A stretch of DNA of 64,000 nucleotides from positions 1-64,000 of the forward strand of contig NZ_QXFO01000026.1 of the NCBI RefSeq assembly GCF_003584105.1, given 5' to 3'. The notes under the pieces are model-generated. The model made no database searches and was not told the DNA's origin. It was given only the letters and a program-made list of their open reading frames with translations. Of the stretch, positions 1 to 8,541 are shown piece after piece. The stretch's first letter is position 1. Each line of letters opens with the position of its first letter. Source of the stretch: Flagellimonas taeanensis. Its GTDB lineage: Bacteria > Bacteroidota > Bacteroidia > Flavobacteriales > Flavobacteriaceae. The translations under genes and the position numbers were made by a program.

Positions 1-963
1 AGCATTGCTCACATAAAAGTTGTCGATGGAAAAGCTGCCCCCACCTTCTTTGTAGAAAAGGGCACCTTCATCACTGGTGGGACCTACCACGGTGATGTTG
101 CTCAAGGTAGTCGTGGTCACAGGGGTGGCATCGCCATTGTCCCCGTTGTTGGAACCTTCGATACCTGCTTTTGCACCACCAGCGATGTACCAGTAGCTTC
201 CGTTACCGGTCCAACCATCTGCGAAGTCGATGGAATCGTCACCGCTTCCTATGGATACAAGGTAGTTACCGCTTACGGTGCCTCCGAAGAACTCGATACC
301 ATCGTCACCACCATTCAAAGACTGTACATATTCGAAAGTGGTTCCTGAACCAACACCGAAGAGGGATACACCGTTGAACTCCTTATCGTTGGAGAAAGTG
401 GCCCCGGTATATTCCACACGAAGGTAGGTGATGGAACCAGAATCGTCATCGGCAGTGGCACCACCATAGGTAAGGTCACCTACCTCAGTGGTCACGTCCA
501 CCCCTTTGTTGGTAGGGGCATCACCTGCAATCACCAATCCACCCCAATCGCCAGGGGCAGGAGTCTCGCTAGAAGAAGTCATCACCACAGGAGCTTCAGC
601 AGTACCATTGATGAAAATCTGGGCACCTCTTTCAACACCGATGAAAGCGGCAGTACCTCCAGAGGCCTTGATCACGGTTCCGGCAGGAATGGTCAATGAC
701 GCACCAGCTTTTACAATGTAAGATGCAGTAAGTTTATATTCTTTTGTAGCATCCAAATCGGTATCTTCGGTGACCTCTCCAGAAAGTTCCACGGCTGCAT
801 CGGCACATGGGGTGCAGGAGCCTCCACAATCAACTCCGGTCTCATCACCGTTCTGGATACCATCCGAACAGGTGCTACCGCCGCCATTGTCGTCACCGCT
901 ACACGATACCACAAAGGCCGTTACAGCGAAACTTAACATAAATTTGAAAAATGATTTTTTCAT
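1..963 (-). CDS. Secreted repeat-rich lipoprotein, partial (3' end off window)
   Basis: An uninterrupted minus-strand frame runs from an ATG at 961-963 through the left edge, giving the first 321 residues. The N-terminus is a lipoprotein signal peptide with lipobox VVSC (Cys about residue 21), followed by an acidic/Gly linker (SGDDNGGG) and a Cys-rich knot of the GIQNGDETGVDCGGSC type found in many Bacteroidota surface proteins. The rest is low in charge and rich in Gly, Ser, Thr and Asp with parallel-beta-helix character (e.g. GDDGIEFFGGTVSG, GSGDDSIDFADG). I infer an outer-membrane-anchored, probably surface-exposed protein. It starts 54 nt after the TonB-dependent receptor gene on the same strand, so it is probably the receptor's co-expressed partner. 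I recall homologues being mislabelled as transporters; nothing here supports transport by this protein itself. The missing 3' part prevents a check for a C-terminal sorting signal. Confidence 0.85.
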   Translation of the reverse strand, partial: MKKSFFKFMLSFAVTAFVVSCSGDDNGGGSTCSDGIQNGDETGVDCGGSCTPCADAAVELSGEVTEDTDLDATKEYKLTASYIVKAGASLTIPAGTVIKASGGTAAFIGVERGAQIFINGTAEAPVVMTSSSETPAPGDWGGLVIAGDAPTNKGVDVTTEVGDLTYGGATADDDSGSITYLRVEYTGATFSNDKEFNGVSLFGVGSGTTFEYVQSLNGGDDGIEFFGGTVSGNYLVSIGSGDDSIDFADGWTGNGSYWYIAGGAKAGIEGSNNGDNGDATPVTTTTLSNITVVGPTSDEGALFYKEGGGSFSIDNFYVSNA

Positions 964-1017
964 AAGTATAGTTTTAGATTAAAGAAATTCAGATTTAATA
1001 TTTATCGTTTGATAGTT

Positions 1018-3867
1018 TTAAAACTTATAGGTTAGGGAGAGGCTGAAATCAACCCCTTTTTTGTAGGATAATGCGGTCACAGGCCCATTTTCCAAGAAAC
1101 CAGGGATTGCCGGGTTGCTAGTGTCCAAATCTCCCTCAGCATTTTCATTGACACGTTCCACCAATGGATTGAGTAGGTTCCTGATGTTCAACCCCAGCCC
1201 GAAATGGTCGCCAAGCTGGGCCGCTGTAATAAAATCAAGGGTAACAAAGCCTTTGTCCACCAAATGCCCTCTACCGGTGCTTCCCAAGGCAAAAATGCGG
1301 TCGGAGAAATAGTTTCCGGCCAGTGTGGTCCTCAGGTTTTTGTTGTTGGCGAACTCGGTATAGTAACTGATGTCGGCATTGAAAATGAAGTCCGAGGCTC
1401 CTTGAAGGGGTGCTTCCGTGTTGGTAAAAGCAGCAGCAAAATTGGTCTCTTCGGATACTTTTTGATAATCCAACTCCTGATTGGTGTTCAGGTAAGAAAT
1501 GTTCCCTCCAACGGACAACCGATCGACGAGCATACTTTCAGCGCTTTCTTTTTCATTTTCAAGTACATCCAACTTTACCTCAAGTTCGGCGCCAAAGGCA
1601 GTAGCGCTATCCCCTGTGTTGGCATAGCTGAGGTTGTTGGCCGCCGATACGATCAAGAAGGTATTTATCGGGTTCTCGATATATTTCCCGAATACGGCGA
1701 AAGAAACCAGTTCGCTAGAAGATGGGAACAGCTCCCATCTCAAATCAAAATTGTAGTTCGTGGAGTTTTCGAGTGCAGGGTTACCCTGTGTATCCTGATT
1801 GATTTCCTCTTGGAACAGGAAGGGGGCACGCTCCTTGAATTGGGGCAAGGTATAGGTCTTGCTGGCGGCAAACCTTAGGTTTTGCTTTTGATTGAGCTCA
1901 TATTTAAGGGCCAATGACGGCAAAAACTCAAAAGTTTCCAGTTCGTTGCTACCCTCACCTTGGATCACGGTACTCCAATCGATTCGTTGCACAATTTGTT
2001 CGCCCCTTGCACCTGCAAACAAGGTGAACTTGGGAGTAAACTTGTATTCCAAGGTCAAGAACCCTGCATTGATCTGTTGCTCCCCGCCATAGGTCTGTGG
2101 GTCCAATGCACCAGGGGTAGAGGCAGTGCCCCTAAAGGTTCGGATCTGCCAATATCCAGTGCCGGGACCATATTCCTGAAAATAGGCATCAATATTATAA
2201 GGGTCAACCGTGGGCTGGTTGGCAACATTCAATATTTGATAGTTGAATTGGGTCGCTTCAAAGGAAACGTCCTTGAACCTACCATTATATCCAACGGTCA
2301 ACTTACCATCAAAGGCATCGTCCTCATTTTTCTTGAACTTGAAGGAAGTGGAGATGTTGGCGGCAAGTTCATCTTCGGTCAATTCTTGAAAAAACCTATG
2401 GTTGGCTGATGCGGCCGATACCAATCGGAATGATTTTGGACCTTGGGGATCATTGTTGGAGTTAGGCAAAAGAATGTTCTGTCTTCTATCTGGGACCAGA
2501 TTCCGTACATTGTTGTACCCCACGCCCCAATTCAATTCAAGATTTTCGCTCAAATCGTGGCTTCCCAACAATTGATTGATCATCAGCGTGGTTCTTTCAA
2601 AAGTGTTCCTTTGGATGAAACCACCTCCGTTGGGGGCATCGTCCTCCCTGTCCAGGATACCATCAAATTCCTCATGCTTTTGCTCAGAATTGTTGAGCAT
2701 CACGAAGTTGTACTTGATATCATTGGCCGTACCCAAACGGAGTCCAACATTCCCCATAAGGGTAGTGGCAGTTTCGTAACTGTACCTTTGGTAGTCAAAA
2801 TCAGAGTTTGGCAGTCCCGTTCCCAAATTGGGAGCACCTCTGTTGACCCCTTCCCGGTATGAATTTTTATTGCTAAAGGAACCTACCGCAAAAAAGTTCA
2901 ATGTGGAATTTTCGCCGATGTTGAATGAGTCCCCACCTTTAAGGGAAAGGCTTGAATTGATGGGAGTGCTTCTTGTTTCACGGTCCCAACTGGTATCAAA
3001 AGTATTGTTGAAAGGATTGTTGGGGATTTCTTTATTGTAAAATCCAGAAAAGTCAGGTCCTTCATAGAGGTAGAAATCCTCGACGCCTATTGCCTCCGAG
3101 TTGGCCCCTGAACTGACACCAAGCTCCAAAAAGCCTGCCCCAGTGTAGTTGCGGGAAACAATATTGATGTTGGCCCCACCAAAGTCACCATAATTTTGTG
3201 CATTGTAGGTCTTGTCAATACCAATGGATTCAATGATGGATGTCCCGAAAAGTCCCAAATCAATGTTCTTCTTCGCAGTATTGTTGGAGGGGAGAGGCAA
3301 TCCGTTCAAGGTAGTGATGTTGTAACGGTCCCCTAGACCACGGACATATACGTTTCCAGTACCTTCTTCCTTGGAGATCCCGGTAACTTTAGTGACCGCA
3401 GTGGCAGCATCACTGGCTCCCTTTCTGGCCAATTCCTGTGCCCCTATGGAAGTTTCCAAGGTTATGGCCCTTTTCTGGTCCAATAGCAATGCTATTTCTG
3501 AATCTTTTCTGGCGACGGTGGTCACCACTACTTCGTCCAAAGCAACCCCTTGCGAAGCGCTCATGGGTACGTCAATACTGGTCACTTTACCCGAAACTAC
3601 CTCAATATTGGGGATTTCAACGGTTTCGTAACCCAAAAAGCTAAATGTCAAAGTGTAGGTTCCAGGCTCCACGTTGGGGATTTCGTAGAGACCATCAAAG
3701 TCAGATGTCGTACCCAAAGTGGTCCCTTTAATAAGGATGTTGGCAAATGCTAGAGGCTCATCGTTCTGCTCTCTGTCCGTGAGTTTACCAACGATGCTCC
3801 CGGTGGTTTGCTGTGCATAAGTATAGGTTGCAAAGGCAAACACAAAAATCAATAAAAAGTATTTCAT
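1018..3867 (-). CDS. TonB-dependent outer-membrane receptor
   Basis: A 949-residue receptor for energised uptake across the outer membrane. Residues 1-18 are a Sec signal peptide ending YAQ. A carboxypeptidase-regulatory-like beta-sandwich follows (about 22-110, with DFDGLYEIPNVEPGTYTL), then a LDEVVVT segment preceding the plug, the plug (about 125-240, including YVRGLGDRYNITTLNGLPLP and FGGANINIVSRN) and a long 22-strand-type barrel ending in the aromatic SLTYKF. It is not SusC-like: there is no SusD next to it, and its partner is the Cys-knot lipoprotein downstream. It is divergent from a PhoB/PhoR-type two-component system, with 11-nt-period TGTWA repeats 38-62 nt upstream of its start. 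That context suggests induction under phosphate limitation and possibly uptake of a phosphorus-containing substrate, which is an inference. Family assignment is certain; the substrate is unknown. Confidence 0.95.
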   Translation of the reverse strand: MKYFLLIFVFAFATYTYAQQTTGSIVGKLTDREQNDEPLAFANILIKGTTLGTTSDFDGLYEIPNVEPGTYTLTFSFLGYETVEIPNIEVVSGKVTSIDVPMSASQGVALDEVVVTTVARKDSEIALLLDQKRAITLETSIGAQELARKGASDAATAVTKVTGISKEEGTGNVYVRGLGDRYNITTLNGLPLPSNNTAKKNIDLGLFGTSIIESIGIDKTYNAQNYGDFGGANINIVSRNYTGAGFLELGVSSGANSEAIGVEDFYLYEGPDFSGFYNKEIPNNPFNNTFDTSWDRETRSTPINSSLSLKGGDSFNIGENSTLNFFAVGSFSNKNSYREGVNRGAPNLGTGLPNSDFDYQRYSYETATTLMGNVGLRLGTANDIKYNFVMLNNSEQKHEEFDGILDREDDAPNGGGFIQRNTFERTTLMINQLLGSHDLSENLELNWGVGYNNVRNLVPDRRQNILLPNSNNDPQGPKSFRLVSAASANHRFFQELTEDELAANISTSFKFKKNEDDAFDGKLTVGYNGRFKDVSFEATQFNYQILNVANQPTVDPYNIDAYFQEYGPGTGYWQIRTFRGTASTPGALDPQTYGGEQQINAGFLTLEYKFTPKFTLFAGARGEQIVQRIDWSTVIQGEGSNELETFEFLPSLALKYELNQKQNLRFAASKTYTLPQFKERAPFLFQEEINQDTQGNPALENSTNYNFDLRWELFPSSSELVSFAVFGKYIENPINTFLIVSAANNLSYANTGDSATAFGAELEVKLDVLENEKESAESMLVDRLSVGGNISYLNTNQELDYQKVSEETNFAAAFTNTEAPLQGASDFIFNADISYYTEFANNKNLRTTLAGNYFSDRIFALGSTGRGHLVDKGFVTLDFITAAQLGDHFGLGLNIRNLLNPLVERVNENAEGDLDTSNPAIPGFLENGPVTALSYKKGVDFSLSLTYKF

Positions 3868-3904
3868 TCTCAGCTAAGTATTTGGCGCAAAGAACGCCAC
3901 AGGC

Positions 3905-3966
3905 TGTAAAAGCGATGTTAGCTAGGTGTTAAGTGTTCTTTTGCTTATCGTTACAATAAGGTTACC
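3905..3966. promoter_or_regulatory. Pho-box-like direct-repeat array between receptor and regulator genes
   Basis: On the plus strand TGTAA (3905-3909), TGTTA (3916-3920) and TGTTA (3927-3931) recur with an exact 11-nt period. On the opposite strand a second pair begins at 3951 and 3962 (TTACA, TTACC on the plus strand), also 11 nt apart. PhoB/OmpR-family winged-helix regulators bind tandem direct repeats of one helical turn, and the E. coli Pho box has this 7+4 layout with a TGTCA core. The gene next door encodes such a regulator, so this is a plausible binding array for autoregulation and for control of the receptor. No binding data are available. Confidence 0.5.
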
Positions 3967-4045
3967 AGATTAAATGAACGTTAAGCATTTATGCCGTTAT
4001 AGTATTATCTTTACATTTGGGCGTTTAACATAGAAATACCATCCC

Positions 4046-4732
4046 ATGAAAACGAAGGACATTAAGATTCTACTTGTTGACGATGAACCTGATATTCTGG
4101 AAATTGTGAGCTACAACTTAGCCTCTGAAGGCTATGAGGTCTTTACCGCCAAAAATGGTGTGGAAGGTGTGGCCAAGGCCAAGAAAAAGACCCCCCATTT
4201 GATCATCATGGACGTGATGATGCCCGAGATGGATGGTATCGAGGCCTGCGAAATGATACGCAACACACCAGGATTGGAAAACACCATCATCACTTTCCTT
4301 ACTGCCCGCGGGGAGGATTATTCGCAAGTGGCCGGTTTTGATGCCGGGGCCGATGATTACATCACCAAACCCATAAAACCAAAAGTTTTGGTGAGCAAGG
4401 TAAAGGCACTGCTGAGAAGGCTGAAAGAGGACAAGAAGGAAGTGGAGGACATTGTCAAGGTGGGCAGTATTGTCATCAACAGGGAAGAATACAAGATCAT
4501 CAATGATGGGGAAGAAATCGTATTGCCCAGAAAGGAATTCGAACTATTGTCCTTATTGACCTCCAAACCCAACAAGGTTTTCAAACGTGAAGTGATCCTG
4601 GACAAGGTATGGGGCAATGAGGTCGTCGTTGGTGGGCGTACCATAGATGTCCACATCAGAAAACTTCGGGAGAAAATAGGTGATGATCACTTTAAAACCG
4701 TCAAGGGTGTAGGGTATAAGTTTGTTCTTTAA
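4046..4732 (+). CDS. PhoB/OmpR-type response regulator
   Basis: A 228-residue two-component response regulator and DNA-binding transcription factor. The receiver domain (about 5-125) has the acidic pair in LLVDDEP, the phospho-acceptor Asp56 in IIMDVMMPEMDG, the conserved Thr in TFLTARGED and the Lys in YITKPIKP. The C-terminal winged helix (about 135-228) shows the recognition-helix region VVVGGRTIDVHIRKLREKIG and the wing KTVKGVGYKFVL. It overlaps the downstream histidine kinase gene by one nucleotide (TAATG), so the two are translationally coupled and form a cognate pair. Architecture and order match PhoB-PhoR-like systems of Bacteroidota; the phosphate role is inferred from this and from the repeats upstream. 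A possible -7 element TATCTTTA (4006-4013), one mismatch from TAnnTTTG, precedes the start. Confidence 0.93.
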   Translation: MKTKDIKILLVDDEPDILEIVSYNLASEGYEVFTAKNGVEGVAKAKKKTPHLIIMDVMMPEMDGIEACEMIRNTPGLENTIITFLTARGEDYSQVAGFDAGADDYITKPIKPKVLVSKVKALLRRLKEDKKEVEDIVKVGSIVINREEYKIINDGEEIVLPRKEFELLSLLTSKPNKVFKREVILDKVWGNEVVVGGRTIDVHIRKLREKIGDDHFKTVKGVGYKFVL

Positions 4733-5787
4733 TGGCCATCAAGCTAAAGAAGTCATATAAATTTGCTTTAAGGTCGTCCCTTCTGATCACTTTTTTTGTT
4801 TCTGCACTGTTCGTGGCCTTTCTTTTGGACAAGGGCCGATTGGATTGGCCTTATGCCATTTTGTTTGCCGTAATCTGCTTCATCGTTTGCTTTGTCGTTA
4901 TCCAGATCAGGGTGGAACGGTTCATCTATAGGCGCATCAAAAAAATATATGATGATGTGTCCCTTCTGGAATCCACATCATTTTCGTCAAAGCCGGTCAC
5001 CACGGACATGAAGACCCTTACCGAAGAGATCGAAAAGTTTGCCGAGGGCAAAAAGATAGAGATTGACACCTTGAAGATCCGGGAAGAGTATCGAAGGGAT
5101 TTTTTGGGGAACGTGTCCCACGAGCTCAAAACACCCCTGTTCACCGTGCAAGGTTACATACTCACCTTATTGGATGGTGCCATGAATGATAAGAAACTGC
5201 GCCAAAAGTATCTGCAAAGGGCCAGTAAAGGGGTGGAGCGTCTTATCTATATTGTCAAGGACCTCGATCTCATCACCAAATTGGAAGTTGGGGACCTCAA
5301 ATTGGCAAGGGAGGATTTTGACATCATAGAACTCATACAGAACACGTTTGATCTGCTGGAGATGAAAGCCGCCCAAAAACAAATAGCCCTCGTCTTTGAC
5401 ATGGAATATCCCAATCCTGTTTATGTGAACGCAGATCGGGAGAAAATCCAACAGGTGATCAGTAACCTTTTGGTCAATTCCATTAAGTATGGCCATGCAA
5501 ACGGTACTACCGAAGTCAGTGTGGAAAATTTGATCAAGAACAAGGTGATCATTAGGGTGACGGACAACGGTTCTGGAATCCCAAAACAGCACATTCCGCG
5601 ACTTTTTGAACGTTTTTACCGTGTGGACCAGAGCGGTAGCCGTAGTGAAGGTGGATCGGGATTGGGACTTTCCATTGTGAAGCACATCATTGAGGCCCAC
5701 GGAGAGAAAATCTATGTGGAAAGCGAAGTGGGTATAGGTTCCGAGTTTTCGTTCACTCTGGAAAAGACCGCAAAAAGAGTCGAATAA
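4732..5787 (+). CDS. Sensor histidine kinase, PhoR-like
   Basis: A 351-residue membrane-bound kinase that should phosphorylate the adjacent response regulator. Two membrane helices (about 15-33 and 39-60) are separated by only a few residues, so there is essentially no periplasmic sensor domain and the signal must be membrane-internal, cytoplasmic or from a partner protein. A charged linker (60-115) leads to the dimerisation domain with the phospho-accepting His130 in NVSHELKTPL. The ATPase domain has the N box (NLLVNSIKYG), G1 box (VTDNGSGIP), F box (LFERFYRVD) and G2 box (GSGLGLSIVKHII). The short sensor-less form is typical of Bacteroidota PhoR-like kinases. The last 76 nt overlap, antisense, the 3' end of the convergent glycosyltransferase gene. 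Confidence 0.92.
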   Translation: MAIKLKKSYKFALRSSLLITFFVSALFVAFLLDKGRLDWPYAILFAVICFIVCFVVIQIRVERFIYRRIKKIYDDVSLLESTSFSSKPVTTDMKTLTEEIEKFAEGKKIEIDTLKIREEYRRDFLGNVSHELKTPLFTVQGYILTLLDGAMNDKKLRQKYLQRASKGVERLIYIVKDLDLITKLEVGDLKLAREDFDIIELIQNTFDLLEMKAAQKQIALVFDMEYPNPVYVNADREKIQQVISNLLVNSIKYGHANGTTEVSVENLIKNKVIIRVTDNGSGIPKQHIPRLFERFYRVDQSGSRSEGGSGLGLSIVKHIIEAHGEKIYVESEVGIGSEFSFTLEKTAKRVE

Positions 5788-6824
5788 TCTATATCGGACT
5801 CAAATTGGGCAAGCCCCTTAAAATTAGCTATCCTTGACAATTCCGAAAGACGGAAGGCATCCTGATCGCAGTAGGGTACCAGTTCCTGTTTTTCCAATCG
5901 CTTGGCCAAATATTCCTGCTCGTACTGCCCTGGAGTAGGTATGAAAAAGGCCTTTTTTTCCAGTTTGGCCAGGTCCATGACCGTGGTGTATCCCGATCGG
6001 CACAATACTTTGGCGCTTTGGTTCAGTGCTTCTTGGAGGGCATCGGATTTCATGAAATTGTATAGGTGGAGGTTTCCCTTGGCCAATTTTTGTTCCTCGA
6101 AGGTCTGTTCGTCTTCAATTTTCCCACGTACAAAAACGATGTTTCCCTCAAATCCTTGGAGTTCCTTCAATAGTTTTTCCTCCAAAAAAGTACGCTGGGG
6201 CTCTGGGCCGGAAAGCAACACCATAAGGTCATGGGAAATAGGGATATCCAATTTTTCAAAACGGCTCAGCGGCCCCAAGTAGGCAATCTTCAACTTGGAT
6301 TTTTTCAAGTGTCCCAATTTGCCCGTCAGGTTGGGTTTGCCCTCAACATCGGGGACCCAACAGGCATCAAATTTCTGTATGATCTTCTGGTGCGCCTTGG
6401 AACTCATCCAAGTGGTGTTTCCGGAGAGCACGTTCAACTGGTGGGTGATGAACACGCAGGGTACTTTTTTATAGAATGCACCCAATCGGTTATCGGAAAT
6501 GATCCCGTCCAGTCCATGTTCCTTCACCAATCGCTTCACCTCTTTTTTTTCCTTGGCCATGGCCTTGATCACCTTCGGGGAGTCCCAGATCATCTTGATC
6601 TTGAAGTTTTTGCCCTTTTCCGCATAGGTAATCTTATAAGACGGCAGTTCAAAAGAGGGCAGTTCGGGGAATTCCTTCTGCAGCAATGATAGGGCTACCC
6701 CATCCGATGCAAGGTAGGGCTGGTGGCCGTGCTCCAGCAAAGCCCGAACTATGGGGATGCACCTTGTGGCATGTCCCAGGCCCCAATTCAACGGGGCGAC
6801 CAAAATCCGCTTGGAATTGAACAT
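5712..6824 (-). CDS. Glycosyltransferase of the MurG-like (GT-B, family 28 type) fold
   Basis: A 370-residue cytoplasmic GT-B enzyme. The N-terminal Rossmann half begins ILVAPLNWGLGHATRCIPIVRAL, where the Gly-rich GLGHATR loop is the usual acceptor/phosphate-binding loop. The C-terminal half has VLCRSGYTTVMDLAKL and FIPTPGQYEQEYLA, the pattern that binds the UDP-sugar in GT28-type enzymes. There is no signal peptide or membrane helix. Acceptor and sugar are unknown; a role in a glycolipid or cell-envelope glycan is a general inference. It stands alone on the minus strand, converging on the histidine kinase gene with a 76-nt overlap in coding sequence, so its final 25 codons are constrained by the kinase C-terminus. 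Confidence 0.85.
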   Translation of the reverse strand: MFNSKRILVAPLNWGLGHATRCIPIVRALLEHGHQPYLASDGVALSLLQKEFPELPSFELPSYKITYAEKGKNFKIKMIWDSPKVIKAMAKEKKEVKRLVKEHGLDGIISDNRLGAFYKKVPCVFITHQLNVLSGNTTWMSSKAHQKIIQKFDACWVPDVEGKPNLTGKLGHLKKSKLKIAYLGPLSRFEKLDIPISHDLMVLLSGPEPQRTFLEEKLLKELQGFEGNIVFVRGKIEDEQTFEEQKLAKGNLHLYNFMKSDALQEALNQSAKVLCRSGYTTVMDLAKLEKKAFFIPTPGQYEQEYLAKRLEKQELVPYCDQDAFRLSELSRIANFKGLAQFESDIDYSTLFAVFSRVNENSEPIPTSLST

Positions 6825-6865
6825 AAGCGCAAAAAAACAAAATGTAATTTGCTTGTGGATTTCCT

Positions 6866-6873
6866 TAGTTTTG
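6866..6873 (+). promoter_or_regulatory. Candidate TAnnTTTG -7 element for trmB operon
   Basis: TAGTTTTG matches the Bacteroidota -7 consensus exactly and lies 36 nt upstream of the GTG start of trmB. A TTTG at 6848-6851 could be the -33 element, although its spacing is shorter than usual. Confidence 0.4.
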
Positions 6874-6909
6874 CCAAATCATTAAATTTTTGGTCAATTC
6901 TGGACAAAA

Positions 6910-7590
6910 GTGGGAAGCAAGAACAAACTTAAGAGGTTCAAGGAGAACGAGACATTTTCGAACGTGGTACAGCCCACAAGGGATGAGGTCCTTCAAGGAT
7001 TCAAGTATAAGGGCGATTGGGCCTCATTTTTTGGGAACAACAATCCCATTGTCCTGGAACTCGGCTGCGGCAAGGGCGAATACACCATTGGTTTGGCCGA
7101 AAGGAACCCGGACAAGAACTACATCGGGGTCGATATCAAGGGTGCAAGGTTCTGGCGTGGGGCCAAGATCGCTGTGGATAAGCAATTGCCCAATGTGGCG
7201 TTCCTGCGTACACAAATCGAATTGGTGGACCATCTTTTTGCTGAAAATGAAGTGGAAGAGATCTGGATCACCTTCCCCGATCCACAGATCAAGTACAAAC
7301 GGACCAAACACAGGCTCACCAATCCCGTTTTTTTGGAAAAATACAGACACATCCTGAAAAAGGGAGGGACAATGAACCTAAAGACGGACAGTGAGTTCAT
7401 GCACGGTTACACGCTTGGCCTGTTACAGGGATTGGGATATGAGATTGCCTATGCCAACCACGATGTGTATAAAAACAGTGGGAGCCCCAAAGAGGTTTTG
7501 GAAATCCAGACTTTCTATGAAAATCAGTATCTTGAGAAAGGAAAACCGATTACATATATCCAGTTTAAGTTAGGATCTACTGACCAATGA
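6910..7590 (+). CDS. trmB: tRNA (guanine-N7)-methyltransferase
   Basis: A 226-residue SAM-dependent methyltransferase that makes m7G46 in the tRNA variable loop. The SAM-binding motif is LELGCGKGEYTIGLAE, followed by the acidic ribose-binding segment IGVDIKGARFWRGAK. The family signature EEIWITFPDPQIKYKRTKHRL contains the tRNA-contacting PDP motif. The N-terminus GSKNKLKRFKENETF is typical of flavobacterial TrmB. The start is GTG at 6910; no nearby ATG would keep this N-terminus. The TGA stop overlaps the ATG of the LysE-family gene (ATGA), so the two are translationally coupled, and the MGMT-like gene follows after 1 nt. Confidence 0.95.
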   Translation: MGSKNKLKRFKENETFSNVVQPTRDEVLQGFKYKGDWASFFGNNNPIVLELGCGKGEYTIGLAERNPDKNYIGVDIKGARFWRGAKIAVDKQLPNVAFLRTQIELVDHLFAENEVEEIWITFPDPQIKYKRTKHRLTNPVFLEKYRHILKKGGTMNLKTDSEFMHGYTLGLLQGLGYEIAYANHDVYKNSGSPKEVLEIQTFYENQYLEKGKPITYIQFKLGSTDQ

Positions 7591-8216
7591 CCCATATCCT
7601 CATTCTCTTTTTTGCCACATTTTCGGCAGCCTTCATGGCTACAGTGCCGCCGGGATTGCTCAATATGAATGCGGCCAAGATCAGTGTGGAAAAGGGAAAG
7701 GTCAACGGGGTCATCTTCAGTTTCGGGGTGTCTTCCATGATTATGGTGCAAGCCTACATTGCGGTCTTCATCTCCAAGTTTTTATACAGGAACCCCGAGG
7801 TCATCGACCTCCTTCTCAAAATTGCCATTGCCATTTTTGCCTTTTTTGCGGTGTATTTTTTTATAGTGGCAAAACGGAAGAAAGCGCAGAAGATCAAAAA
7901 AGTGAACCTGAGCAAGAAGAACAGTTTTTTCAAGGGAATACTTTTGGCAGCCGTCAACCTGCTCACTATTCCATACTATAGTGGGCTCAATGCCATGTGG
8001 AACGAAGCGGGATGGATCAAGTTTGAGGCCAAGGACATTACAACCTTTGTGGTAGCGGCCGGGGCGGGAACATTTTCCGTGCTCTACCTCTATACCTTCT
8101 ATTTTGATAAATTGGAGACCAAGACCAATCGCTTCTCCAAAAACTCCAATTACATCCTGAGTGCACTTATGCTTTTGCTGTTGGTGATTACCCTTATTCG
8201 GATTTTTTACCGTTGA
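7587..8216 (+). CDS. LysE-family (RhtB-like) inner-membrane exporter
   Basis: A 209-residue inner-membrane protein with about six predicted helices. The N-terminal helix carries the family hallmark TVPPGLLNMNAAKISVEKG, which corresponds to the PGP/N region of LysE/RhtB exporters of amino acids and small metabolites. A basic cytoplasmic loop (RKKAQKIKKVNLSKKN) in the middle separates the two three-helix halves. The gene overlaps trmB by 4 nt upstream and ends 1 nt before the MGMT-like gene, so the three form one transcription unit. The substrate cannot be read from sequence. Confidence 0.82.
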   Translation: MTHILILFFATFSAAFMATVPPGLLNMNAAKISVEKGKVNGVIFSFGVSSMIMVQAYIAVFISKFLYRNPEVIDLLLKIAIAIFAFFAVYFFIVAKRKKAQKIKKVNLSKKNSFFKGILLAAVNLLTIPYYSGLNAMWNEAGWIKFEAKDITTFVVAAGAGTFSVLYLYTFYFDKLETKTNRFSKNSNYILSALMLLLLVITLIRIFYR

Positions 8217-8217
8217 T

Positions 8218-8541
8218 ATGGAAGAGGAAAACTTCTTTGACAAAGTATATGCGGTGGCAAGGGAAATTCCCTATGGAAGGGTGACTTCTTATGGGGCCAT
8301 TGCCAAATACCTTGGAGCGGCCCGTAGTGCCCGAATGGTGGGTTGGGCCATGAACAATTCGTCTGCAAAGGATGTGCCGGCGCATAGGGTGGTCAACCGT
8401 GTTGGGGTGCTTACAGGGAAACATCATTTTGAGGGAACCAATCTCATGCAACAACTTTTGGAAAATGAGGGTGTCAAAGTGAAGGACAATCAAATTGTGG
8501 ATTTTCAAAAATATTTTTGGGACCCCGGAAAGGAGCTTTAA
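8218..8541 (+). CDS. Alkyltransferase-like (MGMT-fold) DNA-binding protein
   Basis: A 107-residue MGMT DNA-binding domain. It keeps the DNA-flipping Arg region ARSARMVGWAMNN and the winged-helix core IPYGRVTSYGAIAKYLG. The active-site motif PCHRV(I/V) of true O6-alkylguanine transferases reads PAHRVV, so the acceptor cysteine is replaced by alanine. It should therefore be an alkyltransferase-like (ATL) protein that marks O6-alkyl lesions for other repair systems rather than reversing them; this is established for ATL families and inferred here. Its stop overlaps the convergent amidase stop inside a shared TTAA (8538-8541). Confidence 0.9.
   Translation: MEEENFFDKVYAVAREIPYGRVTSYGAIAKYLGAARSARMVGWAMNNSSAKDVPAHRVVNRVGVLTGKHHFEGTNLMQQLLENEGVKVKDNQIVDFQKYFWDPGKEL

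Noticed and set aside
1204..1878. 224-codon plus-strand open frame inside the TonB-dependent receptor gene
   Set aside because: It is fully antisense to a clear receptor gene; composition and lack of motifs mark it as a shadow.
8218..8541. Active O6-methylguanine-DNA methyltransferase
   Set aside because: The acceptor Cys in PCHRV is Ala (PAHRVV), so an alkyltransferase-like role is called instead.
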